Source of the DNA: Planctomycetia bacterium
GTDB taxonomy: Bacteria > Planctomycetota > Phycisphaerae > Phycisphaerales > SM1A02
Assembly (NCBI GenBank): GCA_005798965.1
Contig: SYIB01000305.1
Span: forward strand, 1 to 5,252
Direction of reading: 5' to 3'
DNA: 5,252 nt
How positions within the stretch are numbered: position 1 is the first letter of the stretch; every line of letters starts with the position of its first letter. Both the position numbers and the translations under genes were made by a program. The notes under the pieces are model-generated. The model searched no databases. It worked only from the letters and a program-made list of their open reading frames with translations, and was not told where the DNA came from. Below, piece after piece: positions 1 to 5,252 of the stretch.

Positions 1-1
1 C

Positions 2-826
2 GTGTGGGATCTTCCGCGCGAAGCGATCCGAATCTCGTGGGGCTTCGCCGGCTACCTCGTTCTGCTCTTCACCGTTGGCATGGCGTCGATCGGCGTGGTC
101 CTGTCGCGCATGAACGCGCTGGATCTCTCCGAGGCTCCGGCACCCACCTTGGTCCAGGCGCGCGCGTGGGGTGCCGCGGTCCGTCCCAGCGCGATCGGTG
201 CGATCCTTGTGCCGCTCCTGGGGATGGGCGCATGCATCACCGTGGCTGCGCTGCCAGCGCTTCTCGGATTGATCCCGGTGGCGGGCCTCGTTGGTGCATT
301 GGCCTTCGGCCTGTCCTTGCTCTTCGGGGTCCTGGCGATCGTGATCGGTGCGTCCGTCACGGTGGCGTTGCCGTTCGTGATCCCGGCCGTGGCCTGTGAT
401 GCAGCCGATGCAGTCGAGGCCCCTCAGCGCGCGCTCGCATCGGTGCTGTCGCGACCGCTGCACGCCGCGTTGCACCTCGCGCTTGGCCTGCTGGCCGTGG
501 TGCTGGCGACGGCGGCGGCAGACGTCGTGGTGTCATGCGGATTCGATGCAGCGGTGAGCGCATGGACCGCTGTCGACGATGGTCAGGCGATCCGCTCGGT
601 CGGTCGCATGGTGCCGTTCGAACCCAGTCGCGAGACCCCGACCATCGGTCTCGGCACGATCGATGCCTTGCAAGCGTGGCTGCTGGGCTTCTGGCGCACG
701 ATCGCTTCGGCGCTCATTGGCGCGGCAGCACTTAGCACGATCGTGGCAGCGTGCACTCGAGCCTGGCTGTTCCAACGCCAGGCCAGCGAAGGTCAGCATC
801 CGGCCGACATCCTCGAGCGGCCCTGA
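2..826 (+). CDS. Multi-pass membrane protein, C-terminal part (5' end cut by window)
   Basis: The frame is open from the first bases and ends at TGA 824-826, giving 274 visible residues. A GTG at base 2 could be a start, but the frame probably enters from outside the window, so this is treated as partial. Hydrophobic helices are visible at about residues 15-35, 62-84, 87-128 (probably two spans), 153-176 and 225-256. Between the third and fourth groups lies a polar stretch ending in LASVLSRPLH (145-154), and the protein ends in a short charged tail after AWLFQRQASEG. The pattern of an Asp- and Ala-rich segment, then 'SRP', then another helix, and a final helix followed by a charged tail resembles uncharacterised planctomycete membrane proteins that I recall; this was not verified. 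There are no catalytic motifs and no recognisable transporter signature. The function is unknown. It converges on the S1 gene and shares no operon with the other genes here. Confidence 0.75.
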   Translation: MWDLPREAIRISWGFAGYLVLLFTVGMASIGVVLSRMNALDLSEAPAPTLVQARAWGAAVRPSAIGAILVPLLGMGACITVAALPALLGLIPVAGLVGALAFGLSLLFGVLAIVIGASVTVALPFVIPAVACDAADAVEAPQRALASVLSRPLHAALHLALGLLAVVLATAAADVVVSCGFDAAVSAWTAVDDGQAIRSVGRMVPFEPSRETPTIGLGTIDALQAWLLGFWRTIASALIGAAALSTIVAACTRAWLFQRQASEGQHPADILERP

Positions 827-873
827 GCGCACCTCGCGGGAGGAACCTTGACCCGTATGGCATCACCCCGCCT

Positions 874-898
874 GTGGTGACGCGTCAATGCGTCATCG
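874..898. terminator. Inverted repeat in convergent spacer, possible bidirectional terminator
   Basis: TGACGC (878-883) and GCGTCA (890-895) are perfect inverted copies around the 6-base loop GTCAAT. The stem extends outward by G877-T896 (wobble on the + strand) and G876-C897, giving about 8 pairs. It lies 50 bases after the stop of the membrane gene and 17 bases beyond the stop of the S1 gene, where two convergent genes need transcription ends. Neither side has a run of T, so it is not a classical intrinsic terminator. A competing 5-pair hairpin (TCACC 863-867 with GGTGA 876-880) uses part of the same bases. The rest of the 87-base spacer shows nothing else. Confidence 0.35.
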
Positions 899-913
899 GC
901 ACTCGCGCGCCGA

Positions 914-2248
914 TCACTTCGGGATCTTGTTGCCGGCCTTGGTGTCGCCGGGCACCGAGCCGAGGCCGCCCTTGAGCGAGCCACCGCCGAACTTCGACAG
1001 GAGCTTCTGCATGGAGGGGTCGGCAGCACGCTCGACCATCGGCTCCTCGCGATCTCGGCCGCGGCCGCCCCGGCCGCCCCGGCCGCCGCCACGATCCTCG
1101 CGTTCGGGGCGAGCAGGGGCATCCTTCAGCGCCTTGATCGAGAGCGCGATGCGCTTCTTCTTCTCGTCGATTGAAAGGATCTTGATGGTGACGACCTCGT
1201 CCTTGCGCAGCGTGGCCACCGGGTTGGGCAGCCGGTCGTGCGTGATCTCGCTGATGTGCACCAGTCCCTCGACACCCGGTGCCAATTCCACGAAGGCGCC
1301 GAACTCGGTCAGGCTGGTCACGCGGCCAGTCACGGTCGCGCCTTCCTGAAGGTCCTTCATCGCGGTCGCGACAGGGTCGGCCATCACGGCCTTGCGGCTC
1401 AGGGTGATCTTGGTGTCCTTGCCTTGGCGCTCGACGCGGATGACCTTCACTTCGACGACGTCGCCTTCCTTGACGGCGTCCTTCGCATGGCGCAGGCGCT
1501 CATGGGCGAGTTCGGAGATCGGGATCAGGCCGTCTGCGCCGCCGAGGTCGGCGAAGGCGCCGTACGGCTGCACGCTCACGATCGTGGCGGTGCGCTGCTG
1601 GCCAACGTCGAGCACGGCCATCAGCTGCTCGCGCTTCTCGGCCTTGTCCCGCTCGAGCACCTTGCGGCGCGAGAGGACCATGCGGCCCTTCTCCTTCTTG
1701 AGCTCGATGATTTCGCAGGGGAACTTCTGGCCGATGAAGATCGAGATGTCCTCGATGTGGCGCAGGTCAACGTGCGCCGCAGGCATGAACGCCTTGTGGT
1801 GCGCGAACTCCATCTCCAGGCCGCCGCGGTTCATGCCCGTGCAGCGGGCTTCGACCAACTGGCCGACCTCGACGTCGCCGAAGGCCGCCTTGGTGACCTG
1901 GCCGGGGCGGGCCAGGATCAGCATGTTCTCGAAGGGATCGAGCCGCTCGACCACGAAGTCGAAGCTCTCGCCGAGCGCCGGCGGATCCTCGAAGTGCGTG
2001 ATGGGGCAGACGCCCTGGCTCTTGGGCCCGAACTCCACGAACACGTCCTGCCCGTGCACCTGAACGACCCGCCCGGTACGCATCTGGCGGCCGCCTGACT
2101 TGGGTGCTGCGCCGCGGCTGGGCACTGACATCAGTTCATCTGCGCTTCGACCACCGCGCGCCTCGGCGATCTCGGCCTCGAGCCCCGCATCGAGGCGGCT
2201 GGTGGAGGGGGCGGGGGAGGGCGTGGACGGCGTGTGGTCGTCGGACAT
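914..2248 (-). CDS. S1 RNA-binding domain protein (ribosomal protein S1-like, four S1 domains, RG-rich tail)
   Basis: This is a complete 444-residue protein. S1 domains bind single-stranded RNA; proteins of this kind act in the cytoplasm in translation initiation or RNA metabolism. Four S1-type repeats are visible: about 56-115 (divergent), 127-197 (with NRGGLEMEF and AFMPAAHVDL, as in the second domain of many S1 proteins), 215-287 (YGAFADLGGADGLIPISEL) and 302-375 (EFGAFVELAPGVEGLVHISE). The last two are the most canonical. The N-terminus is a Pro/Ser/Thr-rich segment and then an acidic helix (LEAEIAEARGG...DELM). After domain 4 comes an Arg/Gly tract (386-399) and a C-terminal Gly/Lys segment containing MQKLLSKF. 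E. coli S1 has six domains, so this is a shorter form, of the kind seen in several phyla. The ATG at 2246-2248 is chosen because it keeps the acidic helix; no Shine-Dalgarno sequence precedes it. It may be the organism's ribosomal S1 or a paralogue; the sequence cannot decide. Confidence 0.93.
   Translation of the reverse strand: MSDDHTPSTPSPAPSTSRLDAGLEAEIAEARGGRSADELMSVPSRGAAPKSGGRQMRTGRVVQVHGQDVFVEFGPKSQGVCPITHFEDPPALGESFDFVVERLDPFENMLILARPGQVTKAAFGDVEVGQLVEARCTGMNRGGLEMEFAHHKAFMPAAHVDLRHIEDISIFIGQKFPCEIIELKKEKGRMVLSRRKVLERDKAEKREQLMAVLDVGQQRTATIVSVQPYGAFADLGGADGLIPISELAHERLRHAKDAVKEGDVVEVKVIRVERQGKDTKITLSRKAVMADPVATAMKDLQEGATVTGRVTSLTEFGAFVELAPGVEGLVHISEITHDRLPNPVATLRKDEVVTIKILSIDEKKKRIALSIKALKDAPARPEREDRGGGRGGRGGRGRDREEPMVERAADPSMQKLLSKFGGGSLKGGLGSVPGDTKAGNKIPK
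1062..1088. repeat. 9-bp tandem repeat, three copies, in the S1 gene
   Basis: The unit cggccgccc occurs at 1062-1070 and 1071-1079, with a third copy cggccgccg at 1080-1088. Read on the minus strand it encodes repeated Gly-Gly-Arg triplets in the C-terminal tail of the S1 protein. The period is a multiple of three, so gain or loss of units would keep the reading frame. Confidence 0.85.
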
Positions 2249-2302
2249 GGTGGGCAGTGCTGTGGTGGGCGATCCGGGTCCTCGTTGGACACCGGAGGAA
2301 CA

Positions 2303-2338
2303 ATGCTACAGGCGACCGATCCTGACGGAAGCGTGTGA
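2303..2338 (+). other. Possible 11-codon leader ORF upstream of pilM
   Basis: GGAGGA (2294-2299) is a near-perfect Shine-Dalgarno sequence and is followed after four bases from GGAGG by ATG at 2303-2305. The ORF reads MLQATDPDGSV and ends at TGA 2336-2338. A longer frame (GTG 2335 to TGA 2523) overlaps its stop and runs 32 bases into pilM. There is no run of a single amino acid codon as in attenuator leader peptides. The site could be chance, and it lies upstream of the guessed pilM promoter, which would exclude it from that transcript. Confidence 0.15.
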
Positions 2339-2424
2339 ACCGCGAAACCGCCGTGGCCACTGCCCCGTATCGACCCCATGGCGGACGCCGCGCCCGTCTC
2401 GCTGTACGATTGATGTCCCACCCG

Positions 2425-2450
2425 CCCGGGCGCCGTGCTGGCGCTCCGGG
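2425..2450 (+). promoter_or_regulatory. GC-rich hairpin in the pilM leader
   Basis: Bases 2428-2434 (GGGCGCC) pair with 2440-2446 (GGCGCTC) around the loop GTGCT, seven pairs with one G-T. Skipping C2447, the pairs C2427-G2448, C2426-G2449 and C2425-G2450 extend it. It ends 23 bases before the pilM Shine-Dalgarno sequence and is not followed by a T-run, so it is not a standard terminator. If transcription starts shortly after the guessed -10 box at 2405-2410, this would form close to the 5' end of the mRNA. In GC-rich DNA such pairings also arise by chance. Confidence 0.35.
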
Positions 2451-2473
2451 CTCAGACTGGCTCACCCTGGCGC

Positions 2474-2480
2474 AGAGGAG
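2474..2480 (+). promoter_or_regulatory. Ribosome binding site of pilM
   Basis: AGAGGAG lies 11 bases upstream of ATG 2492-2494. This site decides the start: the reading frame stays open upstream to a TTG or CTG-type codon near 2435, but the 19 extra residues (MLALRAQTGS...) look like no PilM N-terminus, whereas MATAKSAWGIEIG is typical. Confidence 0.7.
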
Positions 2481-2491
2481 CACCACCACGA

Positions 2492-4648
2492 ATGGCAACC
2501 GCCAAGTCCGCTTGGGGCATTGAGATCGGCGCATCGGCCCTGAAGGCCATCCGGCTCGTCCGCGAGGGCGATTCGGTCGTCGTGACCGATTTCACGGTCA
2601 TTCCGCACCAGCAGGTGCTTTCCGCCCCCGATGTCGATCCGGCCGCCATGGTCCGGTTCACCCTCGGTCAGTTCCTCGCGGCCAACGGCGAGAAGCTCAA
2701 GTCGGACCGCGTGGTGGTGAGCGTGGCCGGTCGCGATGCGTTCGCGCGCTTCGCCAAACTGCCGGTGGGTGGGAACCTCAAGAACCTCGCAAAACTCATC
2801 GATTTCGAGTCAAAGCAGCAGATTCCCTTCCCCATCGACCAGGTCGAATGGGACTACCAAGCCTTCAAGGGCGAGGACAACATCGAGGTCGATGTCGGCA
2901 TCTTCGCCATCACCAAGGACCGCATCGGCGAACTGCTCACGCTCTACCGCGAGTGCGGCCTCAATCCCGATGTCATCACGATCGCTCCCAATGCCGTCTT
3001 CAACGCGGTGACCTACGACCTCAACCTCGATCTGTCGAGCGGCCCGGTCATGGTGGTCGACGTGGGCACCAACGCGACCGACATCGTGGTGGCCGAACGC
3101 GGCATCGGCTGGATGCGCAGCTTCCCGCTCGGTGGCCACTCCTTCACGGAAGCCATCTCTGGAGGCTTCGACATCCCCTACAAGAAGGCCGAGAAGCTCA
3201 AACTCGAGGGCGCCGCCAGCAAGCATGCCAAGCAGGTCATGCAGCGCATGAAGGACACCTTCGACAGCCTGATCAGCGAGATCCGCAAGTCAAAGGACTA
3301 TTATGAGAGCACCCACCCGGGTGCCACGGTCGACGCGATCCTCGGCACAGGCTCCACGCTCAAGATTCCCGGACTCAGGAAGTTCATCACGCAGCAGATC
3401 GGGGTCGAGGTCGAACGCTTGGACGAGTTCAAGCGCATTCAGGTCGATGGCGATCAGGCGGCCGACTTTGCTGCTAACGCCATGGGTCTGGTCGTCGCGT
3501 ATGGTCTTGCCCTGCAGGGAGTTGGGCTTGGTGCAATCAATGTGAACCTCGTCCCGATGGCGGTCCGCCGCGAGCGGGCTTGGATGGCGAAGGGCAAGTG
3601 GTTCGCCATCGCGGCGGGCCTCGGTCTGGTCGCCAGCGCCATGCTCTTCATCCGACCGATTACCGGACGTAGCGGTCTCGGCAGCTCGCCGCCGGCATCG
3701 GTCGAATCGACCATCAGCCAAGGCAAGGCGTTCAAGGCTCAGTACGACGAGCTGTCCGGCGCAGGCGCCAACGGCGGTGCCGCGCAGAACATGCTGTCGC
3801 TGCTCGACTACCGCGCTGTGTGGCCACATCTGGTCAACGACGTCTACACCGCGCTCGCAGCGGCCAACCCCCAGACGGCGCTCCTAGGCGGGAATGTCGA
3901 GGAGATCCGGGCGATTCCGGTGGCCGAACGTCGCTTGGTGACCCTCGATGAACTGGGCAGCGCGTATGTCGCGCCTGGTGCCGACGGCAAGCGTCGCATC
4001 AGGGTCTCGATGAAGGTCAGTCTCTCGCATTCGGACCCTGGCGTCTTCTTGAACAAGGAAAAGAGCGTTGCTGGATGGCTTCGAGCCAATGCCGACCGCA
4101 AGGAAATGCCCTATGTGATCGTGGCTGACAGCATCAAGATCCCCGATGACTGGACCGAGATCGAGTTCGGCAAGGGGGCGCGGCAGAAGGCTGATGCTCC
4201 CGCTGGCGGTGCCGCTGGCGGTGGTTCGGACTTCGGTGCTCCGTCCAGCGGCGACCAGGGCTCGACTGCGAACCAGGGGCAAGGCAACAAGGGCATGCAG
4301 GGGCGTCGCAAGCCGCCCGCGGGTGGCGGCCAGATGCCCGGCATGGGGCAGGGCCTAGGCCTGAGCGGTGGTGGTGAGGGTGCCGGCGACGGTTCGACTG
4401 GTGGCGCTGGCGGTGCCGATTGGTCGAGCGGGTCTGATGCCGCAAGCAAGAGCCGTCGCAAGACCGGTGGCTCGGCCACCGGCGCCGAAGCCGAGTCGAT
4501 CAAGGTGCTGGAGGAGGCGCGCATCGGTGAAGCGCCCGGCATCTACCAGCCCGACGACGTGTACTTTGTTGGAGAGGTGACCTTTGAGGTGGAACTCCGC
4601 GATTTAAAGGGCGCGCCCGGCGCGGCACCTGCAGAGGGAACTCAGTAA
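2492..4648 (+). CDS. pilM: Type IV pilus assembly protein PilM with fused PilN-like membrane and periplasmic region
   Basis: The protein has 718 residues; ordinary PilM has about 350. Residues 1-344 form an actin-like ATPase domain (FtsA/PilM family). They show GIEIGASALKAI (9-20, first phosphate loop), VVDVGTNATDIVVAERG (188-204, second phosphate loop) and LGTGSTLKIPGL (284-295, nucleotide-binding loop). Residues 349-354 (INVNLV, then P355) resemble the INLLP motif with which PilN N-termini bind PilM. A basic stretch follows (RRERAWMAKGK), then one membrane helix (about 370-388) and a periplasmic part. That part has a PilN-like helix (434-460), a beta-rich portion (about 480-560), a Gly-rich linker (567-665) and a final conserved-looking strand segment (YFVGEVTFEVELRD, 691-704). 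PilM and PilN form the cytoplasmic and inner-membrane parts of the type IV pilus alignment complex. The PilM call is firm; the PilN fusion is inferred from motif and topology. The stop overlaps the next start, indicating an operon. Confidence 0.93.
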   Translation: MATAKSAWGIEIGASALKAIRLVREGDSVVVTDFTVIPHQQVLSAPDVDPAAMVRFTLGQFLAANGEKLKSDRVVVSVAGRDAFARFAKLPVGGNLKNLAKLIDFESKQQIPFPIDQVEWDYQAFKGEDNIEVDVGIFAITKDRIGELLTLYRECGLNPDVITIAPNAVFNAVTYDLNLDLSSGPVMVVDVGTNATDIVVAERGIGWMRSFPLGGHSFTEAISGGFDIPYKKAEKLKLEGAASKHAKQVMQRMKDTFDSLISEIRKSKDYYESTHPGATVDAILGTGSTLKIPGLRKFITQQIGVEVERLDEFKRIQVDGDQAADFAANAMGLVVAYGLALQGVGLGAINVNLVPMAVRRERAWMAKGKWFAIAAGLGLVASAMLFIRPITGRSGLGSSPPASVESTISQGKAFKAQYDELSGAGANGGAAQNMLSLLDYRAVWPHLVNDVYTALAAANPQTALLGGNVEEIRAIPVAERRLVTLDELGSAYVAPGADGKRRIRVSMKVSLSHSDPGVFLNKEKSVAGWLRANADRKEMPYVIVADSIKIPDDWTEIEFGKGARQKADAPAGGAAGGGSDFGAPSSGDQGSTANQGQGNKGMQGRRKPPAGGGQMPGMGQGLGLSGGGEGAGDGSTGGAGGADWSSGSDAASKSRRKTGGSATGAEAESIKVLEEARIGEAPGIYQPDDVYFVGEVTFEVELRDLKGAPGAAPAEGTQ
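4190..4486 (+). repeat. Gly-rich low-complexity segment inside pilM
   Basis: About 99 codons (residues 567-665) encode mainly Gly, Ala, Ser and Gln, with two short basic patches (GRRKPP and SKSRRK). The DNA repeats short words: gctggcggtgccg occurs at 4202-4214 and again at 4406-4418. The reading frame is intact throughout. It sits between two parts that look folded and lies on the predicted periplasmic side of the membrane helix, so it is probably a flexible linker that expanded by replication slippage. Confidence 0.75.
4634..4638 (+). promoter_or_regulatory. Ribosome binding site of the second pilus gene
   Basis: GAGGG within the last codons of pilM lies 9 bases before ATG 4648-4650. Together with the TAATG stop/start overlap it indicates translational coupling between the two genes. 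Confidence 0.65.
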
Positions 4649-5252
4649 TGGCGAAGCCGAACATCAAGCTTGACCTCAAGGGCGTGAAGCTCAATCCGCA
4701 GAGGGCCAAGGAGATCTTGCGCAAGTACGGCCTCGTGATCGTTGGTGGCATCGTGCTCATCGCAGCGCCCGTTGCGGCGTACATCGTGGCCGACGGCATG
4801 AATGGCACGCTGGCGTCCGATGCCGCCGCGCGCGCGGGGAAGCTCAACGATCTCAAGGCCATCGGCGCCGCCGAGGTGTCGCTCTCGCTGCCGGGTCAGG
4901 ATCCGTTCTCGGAGCCGAAGGTCGTGATCAACCAGAAGGTGATCGATCAGTTCAAGCAGCGCCTCGACTCCGTGTCCAAGCAGAGCGGGGCCACGCGCGA
5001 GCTCGCCGTCAAGCACAACCGCAAGGATCGCGAGCCGTTCGTGGGCATGCGCCTGGCCAAGGGCGACCCCGCGCTGAAGGAACTGCCGCTCACGGTCTTC
5101 GATCGGCTGGAGAAGGAGTACGCCAGCCTTCTGTCGACCAACGGCGCCGGCGCACCGTACCCCGAGGCCGACATGGTTTCGGAGCTCTTGCGCCGCCGCT
5201 CGCAGATCATCGACGCGGAGTTCGGCGCCAAGACCGAGGGGGAACTCACTCC
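4648..5252 (+). CDS. Single-pass membrane protein, PilO/Amuc_1100-like (3' end cut by window)
   Basis: ATG 4648 opens a frame that stays open to the window end, giving 201 codons; the stop lies outside. The N-terminus is Lys-rich and cytoplasmic (MAKPNIKLDLKGVKLNPQR), followed by one membrane helix at about residues 28-48 (LVIVGGIVLIAAPVAAYIVA). Charged, helix-prone periplasmic segments follow (about 55-72, 92-112 and 147-163). A short cytoplasmic tail, one membrane helix, then coiled coil and a ferredoxin-like domain is the plan of PilO and of Akkermansia Amuc_1100, which also sits next to a PilM gene. Primary sequence similarity is not obvious by eye, so the assignment rests on topology and gene order. 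In the pilus machine PilO pairs with PilN in the periplasm and links to the secretin via PilP or an equivalent. The 1-base overlap with pilM implies co-expression in a fixed ratio. Confidence 0.8.
   Translation, partial: MAKPNIKLDLKGVKLNPQRAKEILRKYGLVIVGGIVLIAAPVAAYIVADGMNGTLASDAAARAGKLNDLKAIGAAEVSLSLPGQDPFSEPKVVINQKVIDQFKQRLDSVSKQSGATRELAVKHNRKDREPFVGMRLAKGDPALKELPLTVFDRLEKEYASLLSTNGAGAPYPEADMVSELLRRRSQIIDAEFGAKTEGELT

Larger units (their letters stand above)
2249..2491. promoter_or_regulatory. Divergent intergenic region between the S1 gene and pilM
   Basis: This 243-base stretch must hold the control sites for both divergent genes. For pilM, TACGAT at 2405-2410 matches four of six positions of a sigma-70 -10 box, with a weak CGGACG 17 bases upstream (2382-2387). 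For the S1 gene, TAGCAT on the minus strand (2308-2303) also matches four of six, but no credible -35 box lies at the right distance. Both are weak guesses, and sigma-70 consensus sequences may not hold in this organism. Other contents are a GC-rich hairpin (2425-2450) and a possible 11-codon leader ORF (2303-2338), described separately. No clear operator palindrome or riboswitch was recognised. Confidence 0.45.

Noticed and set aside
1062..1094. The GC-rich repeat as a CRISPR or regulatory repeat array
   Set aside because: It has a 9-bp period with no spacers and is in frame within the S1 gene, where it encodes Gly-Gly-Arg units.
1238..2098. A 286-codon open frame on the + strand opposite the S1 gene
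   Set aside because: It is fully antisense to a gene with four clear S1 domains. Its translation is rich in His, Asp, Leu and Ala with no recognisable domain, as expected from the opposite strand of GC-rich coding DNA lacking stop codons.
2435..2491. N-terminal extension of pilM by 19 residues
   Set aside because: The extension does not resemble a PilM N-terminus and has no good ribosome binding site. ATG 2492 has AGAGGAG upstream and begins with the expected MATAKSAWGIEIG.
2335..2523. A 62-codon GTG-started frame across the intergenic region into pilM
   Set aside because: It overlaps the well-supported pilM start, has an Arg/Pro-rich composition typical of non-coding GC-rich frames, and lacks a ribosome binding site at its own start.
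2810..3226. A 138-codon minus-strand frame and similar ones opposite pilM
   Set aside because: These are antisense to conserved PilM motifs and have no family resemblance; they are shadows of the real gene.
4190..4486. The Gly-rich segment as a frameshifted or decayed region of pilM
   Set aside because: The same reading frame continues on both sides, and the segment after it (GEVTFEVELRD) looks like a normal protein ending just before the next gene start. A true linker explains it better than a frameshift.

Overview
The window is GC-rich bacterial chromosome with strong G/C preference at third codon positions. The protein families point to the PVC group, most likely a planctomycete of the Phycisphaerae type: a long PilM with a PilN-like tail followed by a single-pass Amuc_1100/PilO-like protein, and a four-domain S1 protein with an arginine-glycine-rich tail. 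The lineage call is inference from remembered family features; no search was run.

Layout. Bases 2-826 (+) hold the C-terminal part of a multi-pass membrane protein that is cut by the window start. A short convergent spacer (827-913) contains a good inverted repeat that may act as a terminator. Bases 914-2248 (-) encode a complete S1-domain RNA-binding protein of 444 residues. A divergent intergenic region (2249-2491) separates it from the pilus genes; it contains a GC-rich hairpin, weak promoter-like hexamers and a possible 11-codon leader ORF. Bases 2492-4648 (+) encode a 718-residue PilM-type ATPase-fold protein that continues through a PilN-like motif and a membrane helix into a periplasmic domain. 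Its stop codon overlaps, as TAATG, the start of a second pilus-type gene (4648 to the window end, incomplete).

How the genes work together. The two rightward genes look like the start of a type IV pilus (or related secretin system) alignment-complex operon. PilM is cytoplasmic, PilN and PilO are inner-membrane proteins, and an outer-membrane secretin (PilQ) would be expected further downstream. Here the PilM and PilN roles appear joined in one chain, and the second gene has the topology of PilO/Amuc_1100. The S1 gene and the first membrane protein have no evident functional link to the pilus genes. No tRNA, rRNA, CRISPR array, insertion sequence or phage signature was seen.
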